From Betaproteobacteria bacterium (GTDB lineage Bacteria > Pseudomonadota > Gammaproteobacteria > Burkholderiales > Gallionellaceae), in contig JAIOPT010000075.1 in the NCBI GenBank assembly GCA_021413765.1, positions 1 through 44,160 on the forward strand: DNA of 44,160 nt, given 5' to 3'. Below, in pieces: positions 27,170 through 34,793 of this stretch (positions are counted from its first letter, which is position 1; the number at the start of each line of letters is the position of its first letter). A model generated the notes under the pieces. That model saw only the letters and a program-made list of their open reading frames with translations. It was not told the DNA's origin and did no database searches. Position numbers and translations under genes: made by a program.

Positions 27170-28789
27170 ATGAACATGAATGAACAAGTACGGTTTGTCT
27201 TGAAGCAGCTTCGAGCTACAACGCTCTTAACGGGTTTATTTTGCAGCACGCTTTTACCTGTTGGCGCCAGCGCCGCTCCTACATTAACCGACCCTAATCT
27301 CGGTGTATCGACTGTTGTAACTGGCATCTCTCAGCCAACCAGTATGGCGTTCATTGGCCGCAACGATTTTTTGATTCTAGAGAAGGCGAGCGGCAGAGTT
27401 AAGCGAGTAACCAATGGCGTCGTGACAGCTACAGTGCTCGATTTGCCCGTGAACTCGAATTCAGAACGCGGTCTGCTCGGAATTGCATTAGACCTCAATT
27501 TCGCTACTAATTTTAACGTCTACCTCTACTGGACGGAAAGCAGCACAGGAGCGGATTCAACAGTCATATCCGAAGTCGGTAACCCATCTTCCTCATTTCC
27601 TCCTGGCACCCCGCAACCCTTTGGCAATCGTGTTGATCGGTTCATATGGAATCCGACCACCCAGGCGCTCACTTATAGTGGCAACCTTATCCGTCTGCAC
27701 GCCTTCCAGAACGATAAGAACAATGCTCTGAATCCTGCCGTCTTCACGCCTCAAGCTAATAACAATGGCGGTAAGATAGCAATCGGTCCAGATGGCAAAC
27801 TCTACGTTATCATTGGCGACAACGGTCGTCGCGGCTGGATGCAAAATCTGCCGAATGGCCCATACTTACCCCCCACTATCGACGACCAATTTGGTGGTCC
27901 GGCTCCCGATAGCGCCCACTTTACAGGTGTTATCCTTCGCCTCAACACCGATGGGACTGCACCCGCTGATAACCCATTTTTCGCTGCCGGTGCATCTATT
28001 GGTGGGGAGGTGGGGGCCAACATCCAGAAGCTGTATTCTTATGGCCACCGCAACAGTTTCGGCTTGGCCTTCGATCCGTTGTCCGGCAATCTATGGAATT
28101 CAGAAAACGGCGACGATTCCTTTGATGAGATCAACAAAATTGTGCGAGGCGGCAACTACGGTTGGACGCAGATCATGGGACCCGTCGGCCGCATCGGTCA
28201 ATTCAAAGCGATTGAGACAAATTTATTCACCCCGGCGACCGCGCCCATTGGGGCAATTCAGCAACTCCGATACCCTGTTACCCGGATTGCTTATTCTCCA
28301 TCAGTCGTCCTGTCGCGCTTAATGATGTTGCCGGGTGCAATCTACCAAGATCCTGAATTAAGCTGGCGTTATGCGGTTCCACCTTCCGGTTTAGGATTTG
28401 TGACAGGAAATGGACTTGGTACGAATTACAACGGTTCGCTTTGGAGTGGAATGGCCCGGACCACCGATATTACAGGCGGCTCTACGGGTACATTTGCAGG
28501 CGGCGCGTTGATGGTCATGCGGCTTACCGCCGATCGTCAGCACCTCGATCTCAGCGCTGATCCGCGTATTGCCGACCGCGTAGTCGACAATGGAATTGCT
28601 TATCCTCCGCCTTTTGGAACGCCGGTCGGAACCGCCGGGTATAAGTTTGACGGTAAGGAGAGCGAATCCCTGCTAATTGGTCAAAATTTCGGAATCACAA
28701 CCGACATTCAGAGTGGGCCAGATGGTTGTCTCTACGTAGTATCCAATACCGACGGTGCAGTCTACAAGATTTGCCAAGCTCCAATCTAG
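27170..28789 (+). CDS. Secreted sugar (glucose/sorbosone) dehydrogenase-like beta-propeller protein
   Basis: A 539-residue exported protein of the GSDH family (PQQ-dependent soluble aldose dehydrogenase-like six-blade propeller). A signal peptide ends near VGASAAP. Family blocks are QPTSMAFIGRNDFLILEK near residue 55, SERGLLGIALDLNF near 95, GGKIAIGPDGKLYVIIGDNG near 207, and SYGHRNSFGLAFDP near 290 followed by NSENGDD and GGNYGW. The last blocks form the PQQ and calcium pocket in characterised members. Whether PQQ is really bound is inference. ATG 27170 has GAGGG upstream and starts the signal peptide; a frame extension to 27116 is unlikely. It leads a three-gene unit with 31- and 20-base gaps. 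Confidence 0.88.
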   Translation: MNMNEQVRFVLKQLRATTLLTGLFCSTLLPVGASAAPTLTDPNLGVSTVVTGISQPTSMAFIGRNDFLILEKASGRVKRVTNGVVTATVLDLPVNSNSERGLLGIALDLNFATNFNVYLYWTESSTGADSTVISEVGNPSSSFPPGTPQPFGNRVDRFIWNPTTQALTYSGNLIRLHAFQNDKNNALNPAVFTPQANNNGGKIAIGPDGKLYVIIGDNGRRGWMQNLPNGPYLPPTIDDQFGGPAPDSAHFTGVILRLNTDGTAPADNPFFAAGASIGGEVGANIQKLYSYGHRNSFGLAFDPLSGNLWNSENGDDSFDEINKIVRGGNYGWTQIMGPVGRIGQFKAIETNLFTPATAPIGAIQQLRYPVTRIAYSPSVVLSRLMMLPGAIYQDPELSWRYAVPPSGLGFVTGNGLGTNYNGSLWSGMARTTDITGGSTGTFAGGALMVMRLTADRQHLDLSADPRIADRVVDNGIAYPPPFGTPVGTAGYKFDGKESESLLIGQNFGITTDIQSGPDGCLYVVSNTDGAVYKICQAPI

Positions 28790-28820
28790 ATAAATCGATC
28801 AACAAATAGGAGTGAATGCA

Positions 28821-29552
28821 GTGAAAGCCATGAAAATTTTTTATAACACCTTAGCGGCGCTAACATTAACCTGTGCCCTAACCCAGCAAACTAGCGCCGC
28901 GCAGATCTTGACTAACGGCGGCTTTGAATCCGGCTTTTCCGGCTGGGCCAGATCCGACGCCTTAGGCAGCGATGGTACCTTTTTCATTCAAAGTGGTACC
29001 TCCAGTCCATTTAATGGTGACCCTGTGCCAGCACCTCCTGGTGGAATCAATGCTGCTATGACCGACGCAGGGGCGGGCGGCGCCCACGTTTTGTGGCAGG
29101 ACTTCATAATTTCGGGTCCGGCAAGCCAAATTCTCTTGAGCTTCGATTTGTTCATCGGTAACCGCGCTGGCCTGTTCGCAACTCCAGCAACTCTAGATTG
29201 GACACTCATCGGCAATCAACAAGTGCGCGTGGATATCCTAAACGCCTCGGCCGACCCCTTCAGTGTGGTAGCAGGCGATGTATTAATGCCTCTGTATCAA
29301 AGCCAAGCGAACGACCCTCTTGTATCGGGTTACACCAACTTCAGCTTTGATATTACGTCAATTGTTAATGCTAATCTGGGCAATAACCTGCGGCTCCGCT
29401 TCGCCGAGACCGACAACTTTGCGCCACTGCAGGTAGGTGTGGATAATGTGAGTATCGTCACAGCTACAACGGTTCCGGAACCATCCTCTCTTCTGCTATT
29501 TGTAAGCGGTTGCTTGCTCGGCCTTATAACTTTGATGCGCCGCAGAGTGTAG
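28821..29552 (+). CDS. PEP-CTERM sorted exported protein
   Basis: A 243-residue exported protein with a signal peptide ending near TSAAQ, an opening ILTNGGFESGFSGWARSD typical of carbohydrate-binding-like jelly-roll exoproteins, and a C-terminal sorting signal: VPEPSSLLLF, a hydrophobic helix, then MRRRV. The PEP-CTERM tail is cut and handled by an exosortase, usually with exopolysaccharide secretion; no exosortase gene is in this window. GTG 28821 is chosen because AGGAG (28808-28812) lies eight bases upstream; GTG 28812 overlaps that site and ATG 28830 is far from it. The fold suggests an extracellular matrix or sugar-binding role, which is inference. Confidence 0.88.
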   Translation: MKAMKIFYNTLAALTLTCALTQQTSAAQILTNGGFESGFSGWARSDALGSDGTFFIQSGTSSPFNGDPVPAPPGGINAAMTDAGAGGAHVLWQDFIISGPASQILLSFDLFIGNRAGLFATPATLDWTLIGNQQVRVDILNASADPFSVVAGDVLMPLYQSQANDPLVSGYTNFSFDITSIVNANLGNNLRLRFAETDNFAPLQVGVDNVSIVTATTVPEPSSLLLFVSGCLLGLITLMRRRV

Positions 29553-29572
29553 TTTGCGCAGGAGAAGGGGGC

Positions 29573-30505
29573 ATGTCTCGTCTCAGCTGGCTTTTTGTCT
29601 GTGTCACCCTAGCCTTGAGTTCGACATCTGTGTACGGAGATTTCCTGCCCGCCCCTTTGATTATTGAATGGCAAGAGGGACGTCTCAGTGTCAAAGCCCA
29701 AAGAGTGCCATATAGTGATTTGCTTGCAACTGTTGCCAATGCAACCGGGATTGAAGTGCGAGGGCTCACAACGCTAAAGGGTAATTTCTCTATACATTTT
29801 GTAAACCTAACTCTTCGAAATGGCTTGGCAGCTCTGCTGAAACATGTCAATTACGCCATGATGGAAGAAACTTCGGCACACGATGGCGAGGGGCACATAG
29901 TGGTGAAGCTCATAGGACACCCAACTACTTTAGACTCAGAAGCAGGGCAGGATTTCCACAGAGTTCCACGAACCGCAGTGTCGGATGCCGAAGATGGTAT
30001 GGGCACTTATCTGGAGGTGGAGCGCTTGGCGGAGCAGGGGGACGTCCAAGCATTACTTCAAGCCGCTTCTCATGGCGATCCGACGACCCAGGCTCTAGCC
30101 ATGCAGCGCTTGGCGTATCAGGATCCTACCGCAGCACTAAGTACCGCGATGAATGCAGCTAAGAGCACTGTGGCTATCCACCGCATGCAAGCTATGCAGG
30201 TGCTCGGGGGGCTGGATAATCCGGAAGCTACGGATACATTGGGTGCAGCGCTGAAGGACCATGATCTAGGTGTTAGGAATACTGCGGTATTGGGACTCAT
30301 GACACACACGTCCCCCGCCGCGATCCAGTTCTTAACCCAAGCCCTGCAGGACAGCGCTGAGTCCATTCGATTGTTGGCGCGGAATCTCCTCACACAAAAA
30401 GGTGTAGTTGGCAGACTTGGAGCAAGGAGTGCCGTCAATGATAGTGATCCGACCATCAAAGGACGTGACCAGCAAGTGTTAGAACAGATGGGAACTGCCG
30501 AATAA
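29573..30505 (+). CDS. Exported STN-like and HEAT-repeat protein
   Basis: A 310-residue exported protein. The signal peptide (MSRLSWLFVCVTLALSS) ends near VYGD. Residues about 35-110 (SVKAQRVPYSDLLATVANAT, then LKGNFSIHFVNLTLRNGLAALL) resemble the secretin/TonB short N-terminal (STN) domain. From about 155 to 290 there are HEAT-like helical repeats (PEATDTLGAALKDHDLGVR, then SPAAIQFLTQALQDSAE). ATG 29573 follows GGAGAAGGGGG; the longer frame from 29510 overlaps the previous gene. It ends the three-gene unit. A scaffold role at the outer membrane for export or surface assembly of the two proteins before it is plausible, but I know of no characterised close relative. Confidence 0.8.
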   Translation: MSRLSWLFVCVTLALSSTSVYGDFLPAPLIIEWQEGRLSVKAQRVPYSDLLATVANATGIEVRGLTTLKGNFSIHFVNLTLRNGLAALLKHVNYAMMEETSAHDGEGHIVVKLIGHPTTLDSEAGQDFHRVPRTAVSDAEDGMGTYLEVERLAEQGDVQALLQAASHGDPTTQALAMQRLAYQDPTAALSTAMNAAKSTVAIHRMQAMQVLGGLDNPEATDTLGAALKDHDLGVRNTAVLGLMTHTSPAAIQFLTQALQDSAESIRLLARNLLTQKGVVGRLGARSAVNDSDPTIKGRDQQVLEQMGTAE

Positions 30506-31311
30506 TGTCCTTTAAGTGTTTATTCTTCGCGCTTTATTATAGCGTAGGCTATCAACAGGCTGATGGATCACCTGGATCCGCTCTTTACGGGCACAAGGTT
30601 GGATGGAAAATAGTGGTCTTACGATTTAAGCAGCGAACTGGGCCGCCAGATTTTTCTAGCTTGACCGGCATACCGTAGTGCTCCTATCCTCCAGCACCAG
30701 CCTGAAAGAAGCACTTAGAGAGAAGTCAATTTCTTTGATAGTGGAAGAACCAAGGCTGCTATTGTGAACTATCACCAAATGGTAAATGTGCATTACTAGC
30801 GGGTATAGCGAGGCTGAGTTTGCTGGTCGCTCCACTCAACTTCGCTGGCGTGGATGATTCCCAGTTTAAACGATCAAGGTTGGAGTGCGAGGGAAGGCAC
30901 CATCAACCTTCAGTGGTGGATTTACCGATAGGAAATTTTTCATAAGAGGGCACCTCGACCCCCCTGTTTCCTTGCGTCTTCTCGTCAGCGCCTTAGTTAC
31001 ACTTTACAAATTTGAATATATACAATTATTACAATTTCGTCCGTGCGAGATTTAACATAGTGATACTTCGTTTAATTTCTGTTTGTAAATGGCAGAGTTA
31101 AATAAGTAAAATGGTTGCGTAATAAGAAAATTAGTCCTTGATTTAATATTGAAATGTTACCTATGCTTGGCAAGCGGTGGGGAATTTACCCGCAGAGATT
31201 AAAAACCGTAATCAACACAAAAAATGCACCAAATAGATCGGAATAGGTTTAAATGCGCTAATCCAAGGTGATCAATACAAGGAATGTTGAAACGGCGTTG
31301 GTGCCCCTAGT
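30506..31311. other. 806-bp intergenic region with copy 2 of the ~68-bp repeat
   Basis: No convincing gene, tRNA or IS fragment is seen. Bases 30977-31045 are a diverged second copy of the sequence at 26712-26779. The surrounding DNA is AT-rich to the right. The first 400 bases keep a mixed composition and may hold a gene too decayed to read. Confidence 0.45.
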
Positions 31312-31713
31312 ATGATAAATAACATAATGGAATTTTTGGCTCACTGGGGCATAACTGCGCTTTCTCTATGGGTTGCGGGCCACATATTCCACGGTATTTC
31401 TTTTTCAAATAAAAAATCTTTGTTTGTATCGGCGCTGCTGCTGGGTTTCGCCAATGCGGTCATTAGACCTGTTGTTATATTGCTTACCATACCGTTAACT
31501 CTGATCAGTTTCGGTTTTTTTCTGCTGGTTATCAATGCGCTGATGATGCTTCTGGTGTCATCCCTTGTTCCGGGCTTCAAGGTATCGGGATTTTGGACGG
31601 CATTTTTTGCGAGCATCTTCATTGCGGTTCTCAGTTTCTTTGTGGGACTATTCATTTTTCAGGCGGGTGACAATCCGATTATCATTCCCACTCATAAAGG
31701 AATCTATATCTGA
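31312..31713 (+). CDS. Phage holin family 4 / YvlD-like membrane protein
   Basis: A 133-residue protein with four predicted membrane helices, matching the Phage_holin_4_2 (YvlD, DUF360) family. The conserved block LLLGFANAVIRPVVILLTIP (about 42-61) and LVINALMMLLVSSLVPGF (about 73-90) are diagnostic. Despite the family name these are mostly chromosomal envelope proteins of unknown function, not prophage lysis genes. There is no phage gene around it. Ribosome site is weak. Confidence 0.88.
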   Translation: MINNIMEFLAHWGITALSLWVAGHIFHGISFSNKKSLFVSALLLGFANAVIRPVVILLTIPLTLISFGFFLLVINALMMLLVSSLVPGFKVSGFWTAFFASIFIAVLSFFVGLFIFQAGDNPIIIPTHKGIYI

Positions 31714-31871
31714 GAATCAATTACGAAAGGCGATAGAGTAACGCCGTATTGTGCCGAAACAGGGTAAGCAGGCAAGCCGCAAAGCGGCTGTTCGCAAAAT
31801 TGGCTTTTTAGAGATGCCCTTGAACACTGCGTAGCGGGTAGACTCAAACAAATGAATAAATCGGTGATCTT

Positions 31872-32564
31872 ATGATTTCCAAAGTAATAGTCATTACAGG
31901 TGTAAGCCGCGGACTGGGGCGCGCCATGACTGAGGGATTTGTTCGCCTCGGCCACCGTGTTTTAGGTTGTGGACGATCAGAGGATGCGATTCATGAACTC
32001 AATAACCTACATGGTCCAGACAGTCGCTTCGAGGTGGTGGATGTCACCAACGATGAGGCTGTGCGTGATTGGGCAAAACATTGCCAGAGCTTGGCCGGTT
32101 CACCCGACCTGCTAATAAACAACGCCGCACTCGTCAACCGTAATGCGCCGCTTTGGAAAGTGCCTGCCAGTGAATTCTCCATGGTCGTCGATGTGAACAT
32201 CAAGGGAGTAGCCAATGTCATCCGGCATTTCGTACCCGCCATGGTAGCCAAGCGGAGCGGCGTCATCATCAATTTTAGCTCTGGCTGGGGGCGTTCGACT
32301 GATGCGGAAGTCGCCCCATATTGCGCGACCAAGTGGGCAATAGAGGGGCTGACCAATGCATTAGCTCAGGAACTGCCACAGGGAATGGCGGCGATCCCAC
32401 TGAATCCTGGCATCATTAATACGGACATGCTGCGCAGTACCTTCGGTTCGCAAGCACGGGATTATCCTACCGCCGAAAAATGGTCTCAAACTGCGGTACC
32501 GTGGCTGCTCGGTCTTGGCCCGAAAGACAACGGACTTTCACTAACCGTAGGTGAGCCTCATTAA
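31872..32564 (+). CDS. Short-chain dehydrogenase/reductase
   Basis: A 230-residue SDR. The nucleotide-binding TGVSRGLGRA (9-18), NNAALV (about 83), the catalytic Ser in NFSSGWG, and YCATK (Tyr and Lys of YxxxK, about 149-153) are intact, followed by the NPGIINTDM segment after the active site. It reduces or oxidises an unknown carbonyl or hydroxyl compound with NAD(P). A weak ribosome site precedes the ATG. It is a single gene. Confidence 0.9.
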   Translation: MISKVIVITGVSRGLGRAMTEGFVRLGHRVLGCGRSEDAIHELNNLHGPDSRFEVVDVTNDEAVRDWAKHCQSLAGSPDLLINNAALVNRNAPLWKVPASEFSMVVDVNIKGVANVIRHFVPAMVAKRSGVIINFSSGWGRSTDAEVAPYCATKWAIEGLTNALAQELPQGMAAIPLNPGIINTDMLRSTFGSQARDYPTAEKWSQTAVPWLLGLGPKDNGLSLTVGEPH

Positions 32565-32697
32565 TTTTGGGTGCGCCAATGCGAACTTTGGCTCAATTCC
32601 CATTGGCAGAATCTAACAGATGTCAGCATTTCCGACGTGCGCTTTCACAATTTACTGAAAGACTGACTGGTAATTAGGGCGCATTCATAGGTGTTCA
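32565..32697. other. Spacer downstream of the SDR gene
   Basis: No gene seen. The short region separates the SDR gene from a leftward candidate small ORF. Confidence 0.3.
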
Positions 32698-32769
32698 TTA
32701 GTAGCCTTGCGGACTTCCCCCTTCGGCCCCAAGCCCATTCAAGGTGACCTTCCTCTCTTTCTGAGCCAT
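32698..32769 (-). CDS. Candidate small protein of 23 residues
   Basis: On the minus strand AGGAGAG lies four to five bases before ATG 32769, followed by 23 codons (MAQKERKVTLNGLG, ending EGGSPQGY) and TAA. The ribosome site is one of the best in this part of the window, and the peptide is basic then Gly-rich. I do not recognise it. It could be a true small protein, a peptide precursor, or the intact start of a decayed gene. Confidence 0.35.
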   Translation of the reverse strand: MAQKERKVTLNGLGAEGGSPQGY

Positions 32770-32976
32770 TTTTCTCTCCTGCCTTGCTCGACAAATATAG
32801 CCGAAGCCGAATTGTTGACCTGTGTGCGGTATCGAACAGACTAAAGGTCATATTCGAAATATTCTGCGCTAGACACGTGACTTATTATGCACATTGGAAA
32901 TAGATAGCAGCTGAGTATGTCCGGCAAGTCATTGTAGGCAAGATCGTTTTAAACTTAAATGAAAAAAGGAGCCCAC

Positions 32977-33174
32977 ATGAATTCCATTGAAGCAAACAGC
33001 AACACCGCTGAAAACTCGACCGATATTTCCCCAGATGATTTGGATCTTCAACTAAGTGATGGAGAGCGGATATCGCGTATTGCTGAATCTGCCTATTACA
33101 AGGCAGAAGCACGTGAATTTTCACCAGGCTACGAATTAGACGACTGGCTGACTGCCGAAGCAGAGGAGCTATGA
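32977..33174 (+). CDS. DUF2934 domain protein
   Basis: A 65-residue acidic protein. The C-terminal half, RIAESAYYKAEAREFSPGYE followed by LDDWLTAEAEE, is the DUF2934 signature (IAexAYyrAEaRGFepGxelDDWLxAE). The family has no known function and is common in Proteobacteria, often near stress genes. ATG 32977 follows AAGGAG; the frame extension to 32959 includes that ribosome site. The stop overlaps the next start (ATGA, 33171-33174), so the two are translated together. Confidence 0.87.
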   Translation: MNSIEANSNTAENSTDISPDDLDLQLSDGERISRIAESAYYKAEAREFSPGYELDDWLTAEAEEL

Positions 33175-33581
33175 TGGAGCCCGCACTCATGGCGCCCAAT
33201 TTCTCCAAGCAGTTAATGGCGCCTCCAAACGCTTTTGACAACAAGATGGAATTGACACTCAATGAGCTAGGCATGATCTGCGGCTGTAATATTGCCACCG
33301 GCGATCTGTTTGGTTATCGGCATGGCCAATCAGCCTGGGGGCATATTTCAGAACTGGTGCCAGAACTGGCCTCAATCAAATTAATGTATAACGGCCATAT
33401 TAATCCCCGTTTACGTTTTCTTTCCCATATAGGCCACCGATTTCAACTGTTAAGCCTGGGAGGCAAGCTTTTCGACGTTAAGTTTTTCATCCGCGAAATA
33501 GAGAGCCAAGGCCGACGTTATTTGAGTGCCATGATTTTTCCATTCGATGTGGAATTTAATGCAGTAGGTATCAGCGGATAG
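33171..33581 (+). CDS. Small single-domain protein, PAS-like
   Basis: A 136-residue protein whose core, MELTLNELGMICGCN, then ATGDLFGYRHGQSAWGHIS and later RRYLSAMIFPF, resembles a PAS domain (first strand, the G(Y) helix, closing strand). The usual sharp PAS ligand residues cannot be judged. It overlaps the DUF2934 gene by four bases and has AGAGGAG upstream, so the pair is co-translated. No output domain is attached, so it may serve as a lone sensor or adapter. This is a moderate-confidence fold guess. Confidence 0.62.
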   Translation: MMEPALMAPNFSKQLMAPPNAFDNKMELTLNELGMICGCNIATGDLFGYRHGQSAWGHISELVPELASIKLMYNGHINPRLRFLSHIGHRFQLLSLGGKLFDVKFFIREIESQGRRYLSAMIFPFDVEFNAVGISG

Positions 33582-33722
33582 CAAACTGTGAATGACAGGA
33601 AGCCGCCTTTGCCAAAGATGACATAAATTTTTTTGTTTTAGTGACTTGCCTGATTTATGTTGGGCATCATAACGCTCCCCCGTTTCACTGCTTTGCTGGT
33701 TCTCACTGAAAGGACAGCGAAG

Positions 33723-34097
33723 ATGAAAACAGCTCTGAACTTTATTGGTTTTTTCCTTGTTGTGGTGTGCGTCTCAGCTCATGCTGCCAACGAAGGATGC
33801 ATGTACGACACACAGTGCAAAATTGACCGAATTTGTGACCAAGGCCGCTGTGTGTCTCCCTCTTCACAAGGTTTTGAATCGGAAGATCTCTCGGAGCTCA
33901 AGCACACGCAGTGGTTACCCAAGTTTTATTGCACCCCCGCAGGCAAGTTGGGGCCATACATGAATCCAGATGCAAGAACCGGCAAGCCTGTCTATAAAGG
34001 CGAATCGATCGGTATTACACCCATGTGGGAAATCGTGCCGGTAGCGCTTGTTACTGATCCAGTTCACGACGGTGGGATTCCATCACGACCATGTTGA
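33723..34097 (+). CDS. Small exported Cys-containing protein
   Basis: A 124-residue protein with a signal peptide (MKTALNFIGFFLVVVCVS, cleavage about after AHAA) and a short Cys-rich knot: CMYDTQCKIDRICDQGRCVS. This spacing is like EGF/DC-type disulfide motifs seen in several exported proteins. The remainder is Pro/Gly-rich and ends in Cys. ATG 33723 has AAAGGA upstream; the frame runs further up but without a signal peptide. Function unknown. Confidence 0.65.
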   Translation: MKTALNFIGFFLVVVCVSAHAANEGCMYDTQCKIDRICDQGRCVSPSSQGFESEDLSELKHTQWLPKFYCTPAGKLGPYMNPDARTGKPVYKGESIGITPMWEIVPVALVTDPVHDGGIPSRPC

Positions 34098-34560
34098 TAT
34101 TGAAGGCCTTGAGTCAGTCGGCCAAACGTTAGGCCAACCGAGAAGCTTCGAAATTCGCGCACCGGTTCATCATATTGGTTCGGCGGCACGGCTATAAAGT
34201 AGTGGCCACTGCCGATTGATACTGGCAGCGTTAGAGTGGGTGATCGTCAGTGCAGCTCTGGACTAGGCAGGTTTGAGGTTAAAGTTGCAATTGCGTTGTG
34301 CCATGATTTACTCCATCATTCAAATTGGAATGTGACGCCGCATCGGGTACGTCGTCTTGCTCACTTTGTTAAACTGAATATCGTGCCAGCGGCTATATAC
34401 CACCAGTGCGATTCACTAATGTCGATGACGTCACCCAGTACTACACTAACCCGCGGGTCAATATACAGGATTGCTCTATCGGTCTTCCGCAGCGCCGCCT
34501 TCTACTTTTCCACAACGTAGCAATTATTTGTTTATTCGGCGTGGTTAGATTGATGCGGTT
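34098..34560. other. Intergenic region, no gene supported
   Basis: About 460 bases with no reading frame that resembles a protein family. A GTTAGGC at 34128 recalls an attC core, but no partner site was found upstream at the needed distance. Several short, broken frames suggest decayed mobile DNA. Confidence 0.35.
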
Positions 34561-34628
34561 AGACGACTTTAGTCGTCTGCATCCAAGCTTTGCTAACCCA
34601 CCTACTTGTACTGGGTGGTTGTTTAGTA
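34561..34628. repeat. Two-hairpin module, copy A (IS200/IS605-end-like)
   Basis: AGACGACT/AGTCGTCT form an 8-bp stem with a two-base loop at 34561-34578. A second stem pairs CCACC (34598-34602) with GGTGG (34614-34618). The unit ends GTTTAGTA. Its order of parts and much of its sequence recur at 34715-34781. Paired hairpins of this kind are usual at the ends of IS200/IS605 elements, but no tnpA or tnpB is nearby. Confidence 0.6.
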
Positions 34629-34639
34629 ACAATTGGTTG

Positions 34640-34673
34640 GTTAAAGTCACCGGCTTTAGCCGGTGGCTTTAAC
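34640..34673. repeat. Long perfect-type hairpin between the two modules
   Basis: A 16-bp stem (34640-34655 with 34658-34673, one G-T pair) around a two-base loop, with core CACCGGCT/AGCCGGTG. It is not followed by a T run right away, so an intrinsic terminator is less likely than a transposon-end or RNA structural element. Confidence 0.6.
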
Positions 34674-34714
34674 TTATATTTTTTGAATCATGCGCGTTTA
34701 GGCGGGAGCGGTTT

Positions 34715-34781
34715 TGACGATTTTTATCGTCAGCATCCCGACTGCGCTAACCCACCAGCTTGAGCTGGTGGTAGTTTAGTA
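34715..34781. repeat. Two-hairpin module, copy B, directly before the frmA ribosome site
   Basis: GACGAT/ATCGTC (34716-34731) and the 9-bp stem CCACCAGCT/AGCTGGTGG (34752-34771) repeat the plan of copy A, with shared CATCC, GCTAACCCACC and GTTTAGTA. The second stems differ in sequence from copy A. The copy ends two bases before the GGAG that serves frmA, so it would form part of the frmA leader RNA. Confidence 0.6.
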
Positions 34782-34793
34782 TGGAGCTAACTG

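Noticed and set aside
31312-31713. Prophage holin
   Set aside because: The match is to the YvlD-like chromosomal family and no phage genes are nearby.
31774-31810. Hairpin AGCCGC/GCGGCT after the holin-like gene as an intrinsic terminator
   Set aside because: The stem is only six pairs and no T run follows directly.
34128-34134. GTTAGGC, a perfect match to the right core of attC, after the small exported Cys protein
   Set aside because: No RYYYAAC partner or inner palindrome was found 50-140 bases upstream, so it is most likely chance.
34236-34672. 94- and 88-codon frames in the spacer upstream of frmA
   Set aside because: No ribosome site or family features; the second frame runs through the hairpin module.
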